This document shows, in pieces, positions 17,959 to 26,412 of a stretch of 64,000 nucleotides of DNA. The stretch's first letter is position 1. Each line of letters opens with the position of its first letter. The stretch spans positions 186,001 to 250,000 of the forward strand of contig NZ_JAQTHX010000002.1 in NCBI RefSeq assembly GCF_029433335.1. The letters run 5' to 3'. Under the pieces are notes generated by a model. The model did not search any database and had not been told where the DNA came from. It saw only the letters and a program-made list of their open reading frames with translations. Position numbers and translations under genes: made by a program. The stretch is from Bifidobacterium sp. ESL0745 (GTDB lineage: Bacteria; Actinomycetota; Actinomycetes; Actinomycetales; Bifidobacteriaceae).

Positions 17959-18258
17959 TTGCTGTGTCTTTAAGCGGCCATGTGCAGTATCGTGCTCAAA
18001 GTATATCGCCAGAGGTCTCGATGTAATGCGTTTGTTGCTCCATATTTTGTATATTTATGGTACATTTTTTATTTAAAAATTATGAAATTGTTGAATATTG
18101 CGTCGGCATATAATACAATATTTGCCATTGGGGGATTGTTTTCTAAGAACAATTGTATGACTGCATGATTTCAGTGAATGCTGGTATCGCGAGTAGTAGT
18201 GTGCGTTTGAACACGCAAATTGGGGCGCGATATGCCATGCCGCTGGAAGGGGGTTATC
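17959..18258. other. AT-rich intergenic region between CNNM and LRR genes
   Basis: This 300-base stretch separates divergent genes and is markedly AT-rich around 18040-18130. TATAAT occurs at about 18111-18116 and may belong to a promoter for the LRR gene, but no well-spaced -35 element is obvious. No gene is seen. Confidence 0.4.
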
Positions 18259-20835
18259 GTGCGGATGCGGACGCATAAGTGGCTGTGGATTGCCATGGTT
18301 TTGACGCTGCTGGCTCTATGCCTCGGCGTGGTCGTCGTCGTTTTTCAGCAGAAGTCTGTTTTGGGTAGGTACGCGAACAGTGCGGCTGTGAAGAACACGT
18401 CATCGGTTTCGTTTTCACGGAGGAATGATGCGTCATCGGCCTTTCGGGAAGCCGGGGACATATCCAATGCCGATTCCGCGGCAAAAAACGTACAACATGT
18501 TGGTTTCGGAAACTTGCGGCGTCAGGACTTACAACATAGCGTTTCCCGGGATTTGCAGCGACAGGTTTCACAGACAGGGAACCACGCTCCGTCCGTAGGT
18601 GTCGATTTGCAGGAGCATGCCGCCGATAATGCCGGTTTCAACGTAACCTATCCGCTGACCTACGATGCGAACGGCGGCATCGGAACATCGCCGACCGGAA
18701 CGTTACAGGCCAAAGCAGAATCCGAGCACGGGGCCCAAGCTTGCTCGTCACCACACGTTTCCGGCGAGACGGTTACCTTGCCGGCCGGTTCCGCAGGAGA
18801 TTGTCAAGCCAGCGAGCCAACCCGGAACGGCATGAAGTTCGTGGGCTGGTCGACGACGAAACTGGCCCCGTTCGACACGCTTTCGGATGCCGAAGCCCAC
18901 GTGGTGGGTACGATGACGATGCCGGAAAGCCCTCAGACGGTGTATGCGGTATGGGTGAGGACGAACTATACGGTGACGTTCAAGACGCAGATGGATTCCA
19001 GCGGCATTGCCGGTTGGGCGATCACGTTGAAGGCCGATTCCGTGCCTGATGGCGGGCAGCCTTCGCCCCCGCCGGATCCGGAGCCCTATAATCAGGGCAT
19101 CAAGTTCATGGGTTGGGGCGTGAGCAAAGACCCCGGGGACGCCACCGGCGAAGGTGCGATGACTTCATTCGACACCACGGCGCAAGTCCACGGCGATGAG
19201 ACGGTATGGGCCCTGTGGGGTTATGAGGACGCTTCGGCCGGACACAGGTGCGCTATGGGTATTGATACGGTCGCTGCGTGTTTCCCCGACGAGACGTTGC
19301 AACAAACGTTGATTCATGAGGCACAAGCGAACGTCGGTTTGCAGGTTTCGGATACTTGGACGCTGCGGGACGCATTGAACTTCGGAAGTCTGAATTACAA
19401 CGCGACTCAGGGGCATGAAACGGACGATAATCCGCTGAGCATCTCCGAGCTGGACGGCTTGCAGACACTCACAGGCTTGGGGCAATTGCATATCAGCAAC
19501 GTTTCCGGACACGTGCTTAATGAGCACAGCCGTGATCTGCACCAGCTGAAACATCTGAATAAGCTGAAGAACCTCTTCGCGAACGGCGACGGGGTAACCG
19601 ACCTGAGCAATCTTTCCGGATTGACGAATCTGACAACCTTGTATCTTGCCGACAATAGCATTTCTGATTTGCGCAGTCTTTCCGGATTGGTGGATTTGCA
19701 GACTCTGAATCTGAACAACAATGCTATTGTCGATGTCTCGCCTTTGGCACACCTGTCTGCATTGAATACGGTACGACTCCAGAACAATAAGATCCAATCC
19801 ATCGCTTCATGGACGTCGTTCACAGGAATGTATGCGCTGTATCTGGACAACAACAAGATTGACGATATCAGCGTCATCGATCATGCGAATTTTGCGTATT
19901 TGAACACGCTTGGGCTATCCTCCAATAAGATTAGTAACATCAGTTCCCTGCGCGACGTAGACACTCTCGCTAAATTGTGGTTGCATCACAACGACATCTC
20001 GGATGTATCGCCTTTGGCGGGGCTGGCTGGACTGGACACGCTCTATATCGGCAGCAACCATATTCGAGATATCTCGTCACTGAGCGGCTTGACGGGGTTG
20101 AACTGGGGCAAACCAGACAGTTGCGATGTCGGAACTTCCAGTTTCTGCGCTGACAACCAGAGCGTGACCTTGCAGGATACCCTGACGGCCGATCCAGGGC
20201 TGTCGATGCCGACGGCGGTGACGATGAAGAAGTCGGGCGGCTCGGTGATTGCGGCCGCCGTCGATTCGACGTCCAACCCAGACACCTCGCCCAGCGGGGC
20301 TCAATTCGACGCCGACCACCAGCGGCTGATGTGGGCTGGCCCGATGCCGTTCAACGCCGATGATTCTCCGAGTTCCTTGAAGCAGAGGTTCTCCGCACAA
20401 GCGCAATTGCCCAATACCACTGGAAAGTTTTCGGGCACCATCACCGAACCGTACAAAGTCGCGAAGCACACGGTCGCGTTCGACCCCGGTGAGGGCGCGT
20501 TGCCGGCTGGGCAGCCGTCGTCGGTGCAGGTGTATAGCGGCTACAAGATCGCGGCTCCGACTTCTGAGCCTTCTCGGGACAGCTATCGTTTCATGGGTTG
20601 GACCTGTGCCGCCACTGTTGCAGGGATGTGCCAGCAGGGGGACACCTTCGATTTCGCCAATACCGCGGTGACCAAAGACGTGACGTTGGCCGCCAAGTGG
20701 GAGGAGTTGGCGGTTGCGATACCGTTTACTGGGGCTTCCTACAAGGACGATTTGTGGCTCGTCGGACTTGCCGTTATCGTGTTGGGTTTGGCTTTGTCCA
20801 CTGGGTTGTTGCGGAAACGTGCCGTTAGTAATTAG
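18259..20835 (+). CDS. Internalin-like LRR wall protein with IPFTG sorting signal
   Basis: About 858 residues. The GTG at 18259 is preferred because AAGGGGG ends 5 bases before it and a signal-anchor segment follows directly. Two InlB-type B-repeat units (FVGWSTTKLAP, FMGWGVSKDPGD) come before the LRRs. At least eight leucine-rich repeats of 20-22 residues follow (LTTLYLADNSISDL, LQTLNLNNNAIVDV, NTVRLQNNKIQSI), then a further B-repeat (YRFMGWTCAATV). The C-terminus has IPFTG, a hydrophobic helix and RKR, a variant LPXTG sorting signal. It is probably exported and sortase-linked, with a role in binding host or other cells. Its flanks carry a direct repeat, suggesting insertion. Confidence 0.88.
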   Translation: MRMRTHKWLWIAMVLTLLALCLGVVVVVFQQKSVLGRYANSAAVKNTSSVSFSRRNDASSAFREAGDISNADSAAKNVQHVGFGNLRRQDLQHSVSRDLQRQVSQTGNHAPSVGVDLQEHAADNAGFNVTYPLTYDANGGIGTSPTGTLQAKAESEHGAQACSSPHVSGETVTLPAGSAGDCQASEPTRNGMKFVGWSTTKLAPFDTLSDAEAHVVGTMTMPESPQTVYAVWVRTNYTVTFKTQMDSSGIAGWAITLKADSVPDGGQPSPPPDPEPYNQGIKFMGWGVSKDPGDATGEGAMTSFDTTAQVHGDETVWALWGYEDASAGHRCAMGIDTVAACFPDETLQQTLIHEAQANVGLQVSDTWTLRDALNFGSLNYNATQGHETDDNPLSISELDGLQTLTGLGQLHISNVSGHVLNEHSRDLHQLKHLNKLKNLFANGDGVTDLSNLSGLTNLTTLYLADNSISDLRSLSGLVDLQTLNLNNNAIVDVSPLAHLSALNTVRLQNNKIQSIASWTSFTGMYALYLDNNKIDDISVIDHANFAYLNTLGLSSNKISNISSLRDVDTLAKLWLHHNDISDVSPLAGLAGLDTLYIGSNHIRDISSLSGLTGLNWGKPDSCDVGTSSFCADNQSVTLQDTLTADPGLSMPTAVTMKKSGGSVIAAAVDSTSNPDTSPSGAQFDADHQRLMWAGPMPFNADDSPSSLKQRFSAQAQLPNTTGKFSGTITEPYKVAKHTVAFDPGEGALPAGQPSSVQVYSGYKIAAPTSEPSRDSYRFMGWTCAATVAGMCQQGDTFDFANTAVTKDVTLAAKWEELAVAIPFTGASYKDDLWLVGLAVIVLGLALSTGLLRKRAVSN

Positions 20836-20853
20836 GAAGATAGGGAAGGGCCC

Positions 20854-20903
20854 CGATATCTAGGGCCGAAGACATGCTCCCAGTTTAGAAGAGCTGGGAG
20901 TCA
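20854..20903. repeat. Right copy of the direct repeat flanking the LRR gene
   Basis: It aligns with the start and leader of the CNNM gene at 17909-17958 over 50 bases without gaps (about 84% identity). It begins 18 bases after the LRR stop codon and contains the hairpin CTCCCAG/CTGGGAG at 20877-20900, which is less perfect in the left copy. Confidence 0.7.
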
Positions 20904-20926
20904 GAGCCTCTATTGATTATGTTGTT

Positions 20927-21763
20927 TTATATTCCCGGTGTAGTCAGAGGCATGTCGGCGGTACGCAGTTCTTCGGGCCCGTTGTCCCAATCGACTACTG
21001 CAGCGATGTCCGGACCGCAATTAAATGCTGCCAATTTCCATTCCACTGTAGAGGAGGCTGTATAGACAGGAGTGAGCTTCGACCAGAAAGCGTTGGATAT
21101 TCCGCCGAGAGGAGTCTTCTCAGTTTCCATGCCGAGCAGGGTTTCAAGCGTCGCGGTGATGAAACCGCCGTGCCCAACGAGCATCAACGTTGTGGGTGTC
21201 GGGTCTTCGACCGCGTCAAGAACGAAAGATGTTAACGTTTCGGCGCCCCGCTGTCCCAGCGTGGTACGGGATTCAATGCCGTATTGCCTGGCGAGTCGTT
21301 CAGGATCCGCCCGATGCGTTTGCCATGCGTCGAAAGCCTCGGAGTCGATCTGCCTTATTTCCGCTTCGGTTTTGCCGTCCCAGGTACCGAAATTCTGCTC
21401 TCGTAAACGTGAATCCAATTTGACTGGAAGCCCTAGAATATCGGCAAAAGCATGGGCTGTTTGAACCGCTCGGTACAGATCGCTTGAAATTACTTTCATG
21501 GCGCGTTTGCCTGCGGGGGCGTTTTGATATTCTGAAATATCGCTGCGCCTGTCAGCCCCAGGGCTTGGCTGCGGGAGTTGCTCTGGGTGGCGCCTGATGT
21601 TGCTTACTTTGGCCCAATAATATTGTTGGGCCAAGGCTAAAGCCGATTGGTCGACTTGCCATTGGCCGATGATATCCAAAGGGACATCGACCTGTCCCTG
21701 TAGGTGATGAGTGAGATTATATGGTGTCCTGCCATGACGCAGCAAGATTATTTCATCAATCAT
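20927..21763 (-). CDS. Histidine phosphatase (phosphoglycerate mutase-like)
   Basis: A 278-residue histidine phosphatase. The catalytic RHGRT lies at residues 9-13. Other family motifs are DLYRAVQTAHAFADIL, REQNFGTWDGKTEAEI (Glu) and LMLVGHGGFITA with the second catalytic His. It probably acts as a phosphatase on a small metabolite such as a sugar phosphate. A motif shared with the sugar operon promoter lies 51 bases upstream, so it may belong to the LacI regulon. About 45 residues between the N-terminal strand and the DLYRA motif are poorly conserved. Confidence 0.88.
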   Translation of the reverse strand: MIDEIILLRHGRTPYNLTHHLQGQVDVPLDIIGQWQVDQSALALAQQYYWAKVSNIRRHPEQLPQPSPGADRRSDISEYQNAPAGKRAMKVISSDLYRAVQTAHAFADILGLPVKLDSRLREQNFGTWDGKTEAEIRQIDSEAFDAWQTHRADPERLARQYGIESRTTLGQRGAETLTSFVLDAVEDPTPTTLMLVGHGGFITATLETLLGMETEKTPLGGISNAFWSKLTPVYTASSTVEWKLAAFNCGPDIAAVVDWDNGPEELRTADMPLTTPGI

Positions 21764-21814
21764 TGATGGTACTTTCTCTGTTCTGAGGTCTTATCGTTCT
21801 GATTTCGATAAAGT

Positions 21815-21825
21815 TACTCGTGTAG
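21815..21825 (-). promoter_or_regulatory. Candidate LacI-family operator, site 1
   Basis: On the minus strand this reads CTACACGAGTA, identical to site 3 at 23069-23079. It lies just downstream of a minus-strand TATAAT box (about 21828-21833), upstream of the histidine phosphatase gene. Confidence 0.5.
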
Positions 21826-21899
21826 TTATTATAATTGCTGTATTGAACGTTTTGCGACTGATCCATATTGAGTATTTCCCGATGGCCATTTATCGGGTT

Positions 21900-22886
21900 T
21901 CACCGGTTGCACCCGCAGGACTGTCGAATCACCAGCTTTGCCTTGAGAAGATGAAGCGTGGGCTCGCCATCGTCGTTGGTTGCCGCTTCGAATGCCAGCC
22001 GCGCGATTTCCTGAGGGTTTTGCTCCAACGTGGTTAATTCCGGGTAGGTGTATTGAGAATCGACGGTGCCGTCGAATGAAATGATCGCCATGTCGTCAGG
22101 AACGTTGATTCCGCGTTCGTGCAGGGCCCGCAAGGCCCCCATTGCGATGAGGTCGGAGCCGGCGAATATGGCGGTTGGACGGTTGGGGGAGTCAAGAATT
22201 CTCAGCATCGCCTCGTAGCCGCCGACGCGTGTGAATTCGCTGTATTCTATATGTCCTGCCGGGATGCCGCGTTGCGCGTAGGCCAGGTTCCATCCGTCGA
22301 TTCGACTGTCGGTGATGCCGTTTTTCGATTTTCCGATGATCATTGCGATATTGGTATGGCCATGGTTGAAAAGGTGGTTCATTCCGATCTGAACGGCTTG
22401 TTTGTAGTCCGCGGAAATAGTCGTTATGTTGTTTATCTTCCTGTCGATATCGAACACGATGAATTTGCACGTTTCCGGATTCAGGGGAATGAGTTCGATG
22501 TTTTCGCATGGGGAGATGAACAGCGCCTCCACGTTGCGATTGACGAGTTGCTCAATCACCGCTTGTTCCCTTTTGGGACTAGCATGCGAGGTGGCGAACA
22601 ATGTTGAATATCCGTGCTCTGCCGCGAGCATCTCAAGTTCCTCGTATACCCCGGCGTTAAAAGGGTTGGTCAGATCGTTGATGATGGCGCCGAAGGTGTT
22701 GGAATTGCCGGTTCGCAGCGCGCGGGCGATCGAGTTGGGTTTGTAATGCAGCTTTTTGGCGGCCACGAGGACTTTTTGCGTTGTACCTTCCGAAACATGG
22801 CGAGGACCGTTGTTGAAGACATAGCTCACTACTGCTGTGGAAACACCTGCGAGGCGGGCTACGTCGTTACGGGTCGCTTTGGCCAT
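21900..22886 (-). CDS. LacI-family transcriptional regulator
   Basis: A 328-residue LacI/GalR regulator. The helix-turn-helix is TRNDVARLAGVSTAVVSYVF at residues 4-23 and the hinge helix follows (HYKPNSIARAL). The rest is a sugar-binding periplasmic-type domain (FGAIINDLTNPFNAGVYEEL, IFAGSDLIAMGALRAL, MAIISFDGT). The ATG at 22886 is used, since GAGG lies five bases before it, rather than an in-frame ATG 12 bases upstream. It is divergent from the sugar transporter operon and probably controls it. The effector is likely an alpha-galactoside or its product, inferred from the neighbours. Confidence 0.93.
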   Translation of the reverse strand: MAKATRNDVARLAGVSTAVVSYVFNNGPRHVSEGTTQKVLVAAKKLHYKPNSIARALRTGNSNTFGAIINDLTNPFNAGVYEELEMLAAEHGYSTLFATSHASPKREQAVIEQLVNRNVEALFISPCENIELIPLNPETCKFIVFDIDRKINNITTISADYKQAVQIGMNHLFNHGHTNIAMIIGKSKNGITDSRIDGWNLAYAQRGIPAGHIEYSEFTRVGGYEAMLRILDSPNRPTAIFAGSDLIAMGALRALHERGINVPDDMAIISFDGTVDSQYTYPELTTLEQNPQEIARLAFEAATNDDGEPTLHLLKAKLVIRQSCGCNR

Positions 22887-22959
22887 GACATCCTCCATCG
22901 GTGATATGTCAGTTCCGTACTAAGGGTAATCGGCACTCATTATAAGACCGATTCAAAAT

Positions 22960-22970
22960 TTACACGAGAT
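22960..22970 (+). promoter_or_regulatory. Candidate LacI-family operator, site 2
   Basis: TTACACGAGAT shares the TACACGAG core with sites 1 and 3. It lies 15 bases upstream of the minus-strand TATAAT (22939-22944) of the LacI gene, consistent with autoregulation. Confidence 0.4.
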
Positions 22971-23054
22971 AAAGAAAGAATAGACCTGCAGAAAGACTGA
23001 ATGTTTATTGGAATACAGGCGTTTTCTGAGTGCATCTGGACAAATCGCAACAAT

Positions 23055-23083
23055 TTGCAAAATAGAATCTACACGAGTAGTAT
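23055..23083 (+). promoter_or_regulatory. Promoter of the sugar operon with embedded operator, site 3
   Basis: TTGCAA (23055-23060) and TAGTAT (23078-23083) are spaced by exactly 17 bases and match a housekeeping promoter. CTACACGAGTA (23069-23079) lies between and over the -10 box. A repressor bound here would block transcription of the binding-protein gene, which starts 76 bases downstream. Confidence 0.6.
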
Positions 23084-23158
23084 TCGAATTGTTGTTGAAC
23101 CGGAATGGACGTAGCTGTCTGATATCCGGTTAATAGCCCACTACAAAGAGGAGCAACA

Positions 23159-24430
23159 ATGAAGAAAGTTAAAATAGCGGCTGCAGCGGTTGCAGCGGCT
23201 TTGGCAATGACGTCGCTTTCGGCTTGCGGAAACAACAATCAGCAATCGACTGGCAGCAAATCATCGGCACCGGCCACGATTGAATTCATGACGATGCAGT
23301 CGCAAGGAACCAGCCAGCTGGCCGCGATACAGGCGGTGGCCAAGGATTTCGAGGCCAAGAATCCCAACATCAAGATCAAGATTCTTCCCGGATCCAATTC
23401 GAATGAGAATGACATCAAGGTGCGCTTGGCCGGCCACAATCCACCGGATATGTGGGCAACGCATGGATGGTCGAGGGATCGTTACAGCAACTTCCTTGAG
23501 CCCATGCAAAATCGCCCTTGGGCCAAGAACCTCAGGTCGGTCGGAGATTCCATCTTCAAGGATTCCAAGGGGCATTTCTACACGCTGCCTGTTGATATTC
23601 AGGTTTCCGGAATCATGTACAACAAGACGGTACTTCAGAAAGCCGGCGTCGATCCAAAGGGCATCGCCACTTGGGACGATTTCGAAAAGGCTTGCGACAA
23701 GATCAAGGCCGCAGGCATGACCCCAATCGTCAACAACGCGAAGGATGCCGGAGCCCCCGGTGACCTGGCGGATTACATTCTTCCGGGTATGTATACCCAG
23801 AGCCAGCTCAAGGATCTGAAGGCCGGCAAGTTCGACACCGATACTTACGTGAAGTTCGCCTCTTTGGTCAAGAAGTGGGTCGACGCCAAGTACTTCAACG
23901 TCGATTACAGCTCTGCGACCAACGACGATACCGCCCGCGCCCTGGCTTCCGACAAGGCCGCCTTCTACTTCCGTTCGAACAGCAAGGGCCAGCTTGTCGA
24001 ATCGTACAATCCCAACGTCAAGCTCGGCATGATGCCGGTGCCCGCAGAAGTCGGCAAGCCGTACTTCTCGCTCGGTGAGGATTTGGCGTTCGGCGTCTCA
24101 AAGACCAGCAAGCACAAGGAACAAGCATTGAAGTTTGTCGATTTCATGGCTGAGCCGGCGAATATGAAGAAACTGGTGAAGACCAGCATGAACAATTCGG
24201 CGCTGAGCAATGTTGATTCCGCGCTTGGTCAGTTCCAAGACACCTATGATTATTGGGTTACGCAGAAGAAGACCAAGACGATTCCGCTGTTCGATCGTTC
24301 GTATATGACTGGCATTTTCCAGATGCTCAGTAAGTCCACTGATGGTCTGCTCACTGGACAATTGACCCCGCAGGCGGCTGCCGATCAGGTAAAGTCCGCA
24401 TACGAAGCCAAGCGCAGCCAGCAGTCCTGA
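23159..24430 (+). CDS. Sugar ABC transporter substrate-binding lipoprotein
   Basis: A 423-residue family-1 extracellular solute-binding protein. The signal peptide ends in the lipobox LSAC (Cys about residue 22), so it should be lipid-anchored outside the membrane. Motifs typical of sugar binders are visible: the PPDMWATHGWS stretch, IMYNKTVLQKAGVD, TWDDFEKACDKIKAAGMTP and a C-terminal LLTGQLTPQAAADQVK. AGAGGAGC precedes the ATG. It is the first gene of the operon with two permeases and an alpha-galactosidase, so raffinose, melibiose or related alpha-galactosides are the likely ligands, by inference only. Confidence 0.93.
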   Translation: MKKVKIAAAAVAAALAMTSLSACGNNNQQSTGSKSSAPATIEFMTMQSQGTSQLAAIQAVAKDFEAKNPNIKIKILPGSNSNENDIKVRLAGHNPPDMWATHGWSRDRYSNFLEPMQNRPWAKNLRSVGDSIFKDSKGHFYTLPVDIQVSGIMYNKTVLQKAGVDPKGIATWDDFEKACDKIKAAGMTPIVNNAKDAGAPGDLADYILPGMYTQSQLKDLKAGKFDTDTYVKFASLVKKWVDAKYFNVDYSSATNDDTARALASDKAAFYFRSNSKGQLVESYNPNVKLGMMPVPAEVGKPYFSLGEDLAFGVSKTSKHKEQALKFVDFMAEPANMKKLVKTSMNNSALSNVDSALGQFQDTYDYWVTQKKTKTIPLFDRSYMTGIFQMLSKSTDGLLTGQLTPQAAADQVKSAYEAKRSQQS

Positions 24431-24442
24431 AAAGAGTAAATT

Positions 24443-25351
24443 TTGGCTGGCAGTAAAGCGCAGCCGTCTCGCTCCCGGAAGCTTCACCGCTTCCGTGGGG
24501 CGGCGGTGAATCTCTTCTATGTTCCGGTAATCATCATCATGGTGGTATTCATCATCTACCCGTTGATTTCCGGTATCGGCTTATCCCTGATGAATTGGGA
24601 TGGATTCAGTCCTTCCAAAGTGTTCGTCGGTTTGGCGAACTATAAGCAGATTTTCAGGGATCGCAACTTTGGCACGATTCTCATCAATACGTTTATGTAC
24701 GGAATTGTCGGGACCGCGATCCAGCAGGTCCTTGGCTTGGCTCTGGCTTTGCTGCTCAACGCGAAAATACATGGCAGGACGCTTATCCGTGCCATCATCT
24801 ATTTGCCTGCGTTGGTGGCGCCTGTAGTCATGGGCATTATGTATTACTTCATCTTCCAGTACCAGCAAGGCGCGCTCAACCAGATTCTTGTTTGGATGGG
24901 ATTGCCCAAGGTCGCGTGGTTCAATAATGCTCATTTCTCTGTTGCGATTGTCGTTATCGTCAATTCGCTGCAGTTCATGGGTGTTTCGATGATCATCTAT
25001 CTGTCCGGTTTGCAGACGATGGATCAGGAAGTCATCGAGGCCGCTGAGGTTGATGGTGCCTATGGTTGGAAGAAATTCCTGTATGTGCAGCTGCCGCTGC
25101 TGGCTCCGTCGTTCACCACCAGTGTCGTCTACAACCTCATCGGTGGTTTGAAGATCTACGACATCGTCAGAGTGCTGACCGGAGGCGGGCCAGGGTATTC
25201 GACCAACTCGCTTTCGACATATATCGGCATCCTCTACTTTGACAATCAGACCGCAGGGTATGCGTCTGCCGTTGGAGTGGTCTTGTTTGTGATCATTGCG
25301 GTGGTTACCTATTTCGTGAATAAGGGCCTCGCAAAATTGGAATGGGAGTGA
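24443..25351 (+). CDS. Sugar ABC transporter permease (MalF type)
   Basis: A 302-residue integral membrane protein with six predicted helices. The EAA loop, EAAEVDGAYGWKKFLYVQLP, near residue 200 contacts the ATPase. It starts with a TTG 12 bases after the binding-protein stop, with AAAGAG upstream. It pairs with the next permease. No ATP-binding subunit is encoded here. In many actinobacteria a shared MsmK-type ATPase encoded elsewhere drives such importers. Confidence 0.92.
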   Translation: MAGSKAQPSRSRKLHRFRGAAVNLFYVPVIIIMVVFIIYPLISGIGLSLMNWDGFSPSKVFVGLANYKQIFRDRNFGTILINTFMYGIVGTAIQQVLGLALALLLNAKIHGRTLIRAIIYLPALVAPVVMGIMYYFIFQYQQGALNQILVWMGLPKVAWFNNAHFSVAIVVIVNSLQFMGVSMIIYLSGLQTMDQEVIEAAEVDGAYGWKKFLYVQLPLLAPSFTTSVVYNLIGGLKIYDIVRVLTGGGPGYSTNSLSTYIGILYFDNQTAGYASAVGVVLFVIIAVVTYFVNKGLAKLEWE

Positions 25352-25353
25352 TT

Positions 25354-26265
25354 ATGAGTAGAAATAATTCACATGCCATTGCAACGAAATCGGTTTCTCG
25401 CGCCCACGAGACACGTGAAATGAGGGACGCCCGTAAAGAGCGCAAGCAATACCAACGCGGCAGGTGGGCGATCTACCTGTTTCTCGGCATCGTTGTCATC
25501 TGCCAGTTGCTGCCGTTCTACTTGGCGATCACCACTTCCCTGAAACCGGCAAGTGATATGACTTCCGCGCTGATTCCCCGAACCCACGATTTGGATTGGA
25601 ACAATTGGACGCTCGCCATTCAGCAAGGAGGAATTCTCAAAGCGGTTCTCAATACCGTTATCGTGACCGGTTTCGCAACATTGCTGGTTTGCGTTCTGGG
25701 CGCTATGGCGGCTTATCCGTTGGCGCGTCGACCCACGAAGATGAACAATTTCGTTTCAGCCTTCATTCTTTCCATGATGATGGTTCCGCCGCTTTCGATT
25801 CTGGTGCCGCTGTACACGTTCCTGGTCAATATCGGTGGGGCGAATACTTACTGGGGCATTACGCTGGTGCTTACGGCTACCCATTTGCCGCTTTCCGTGT
25901 TCCTCTATACTGCATTCATCAGGGCCATACCTCCGGCCATCGATGAAGCCGGAACGATAGATGGGGCGAATAGGTTCCAAGTGTTTTCGAAGCTCATCAT
26001 GCCGATGCTCAAGCCGGTGACTTCAACGGTGATTATCATGACTGGTTCCCAGGTCTGGAACGAATATGCGCTTTCCAACTATATTCTGACGGATCCGTCC
26101 AAGCAGACAATCGCCACACGAGTGGCGTCATTCTTCTCCGAAAACACCAACAACCTTGGAATCGCTGCAGCTGCTGCCCTTATCGCCGCAGTTCCGATGG
26201 TCATTGCCTATGTGTTCCTGCAGAAGTATTTCATTGCTGGAATGGTCGCAGGGTCGGTGAAATAA
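25354..26265 (+). CDS. Sugar ABC transporter permease (MalG type)
   Basis: A 303-residue membrane protein with about six helices and the EAA motif DEAGTIDGANRFQVFSKLIM near residue 200. The start at 25354 is favoured by GGGAG five bases before it. That GGGAG lies inside the end of the previous permease gene, so the two are probably translationally coupled. An in-frame GTG or ATG upstream would overlap more. It completes the import pore with the MalF-type partner. Confidence 0.92.
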   Translation: MSRNNSHAIATKSVSRAHETREMRDARKERKQYQRGRWAIYLFLGIVVICQLLPFYLAITTSLKPASDMTSALIPRTHDLDWNNWTLAIQQGGILKAVLNTVIVTGFATLLVCVLGAMAAYPLARRPTKMNNFVSAFILSMMMVPPLSILVPLYTFLVNIGGANTYWGITLVLTATHLPLSVFLYTAFIRAIPPAIDEAGTIDGANRFQVFSKLIMPMLKPVTSTVIIMTGSQVWNEYALSNYILTDPSKQTIATRVASFFSENTNNLGIAAAAALIAAVPMVIAYVFLQKYFIAGMVAGSVK

Positions 26266-26332
26266 GTAATGACGCATTACAAGGTTGATTATCGGTGTCT
26301 TAGTGTTTTCAACAAATCATAACGATGATTAC

Positions 26333-26371
26333 ATTGGCGGCGGATACTGGATTTATGGTTCCGTCGCCAAT
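26333..26371. terminator. Intercistronic hairpin before the alpha-galactosidase gene
   Basis: ATTGGCGGCGGA (26333-26344) pairs with TCCGTCGCCAAT (26360-26371), one G-T pair in 12. No T-run follows, so it may only attenuate readthrough or protect the transporter mRNA end. Confidence 0.45.
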
Positions 26372-26412
26372 TGTTGAGGCTTTATTAGAATTTCATTTAT
26401 AGGGGAAAGAAT

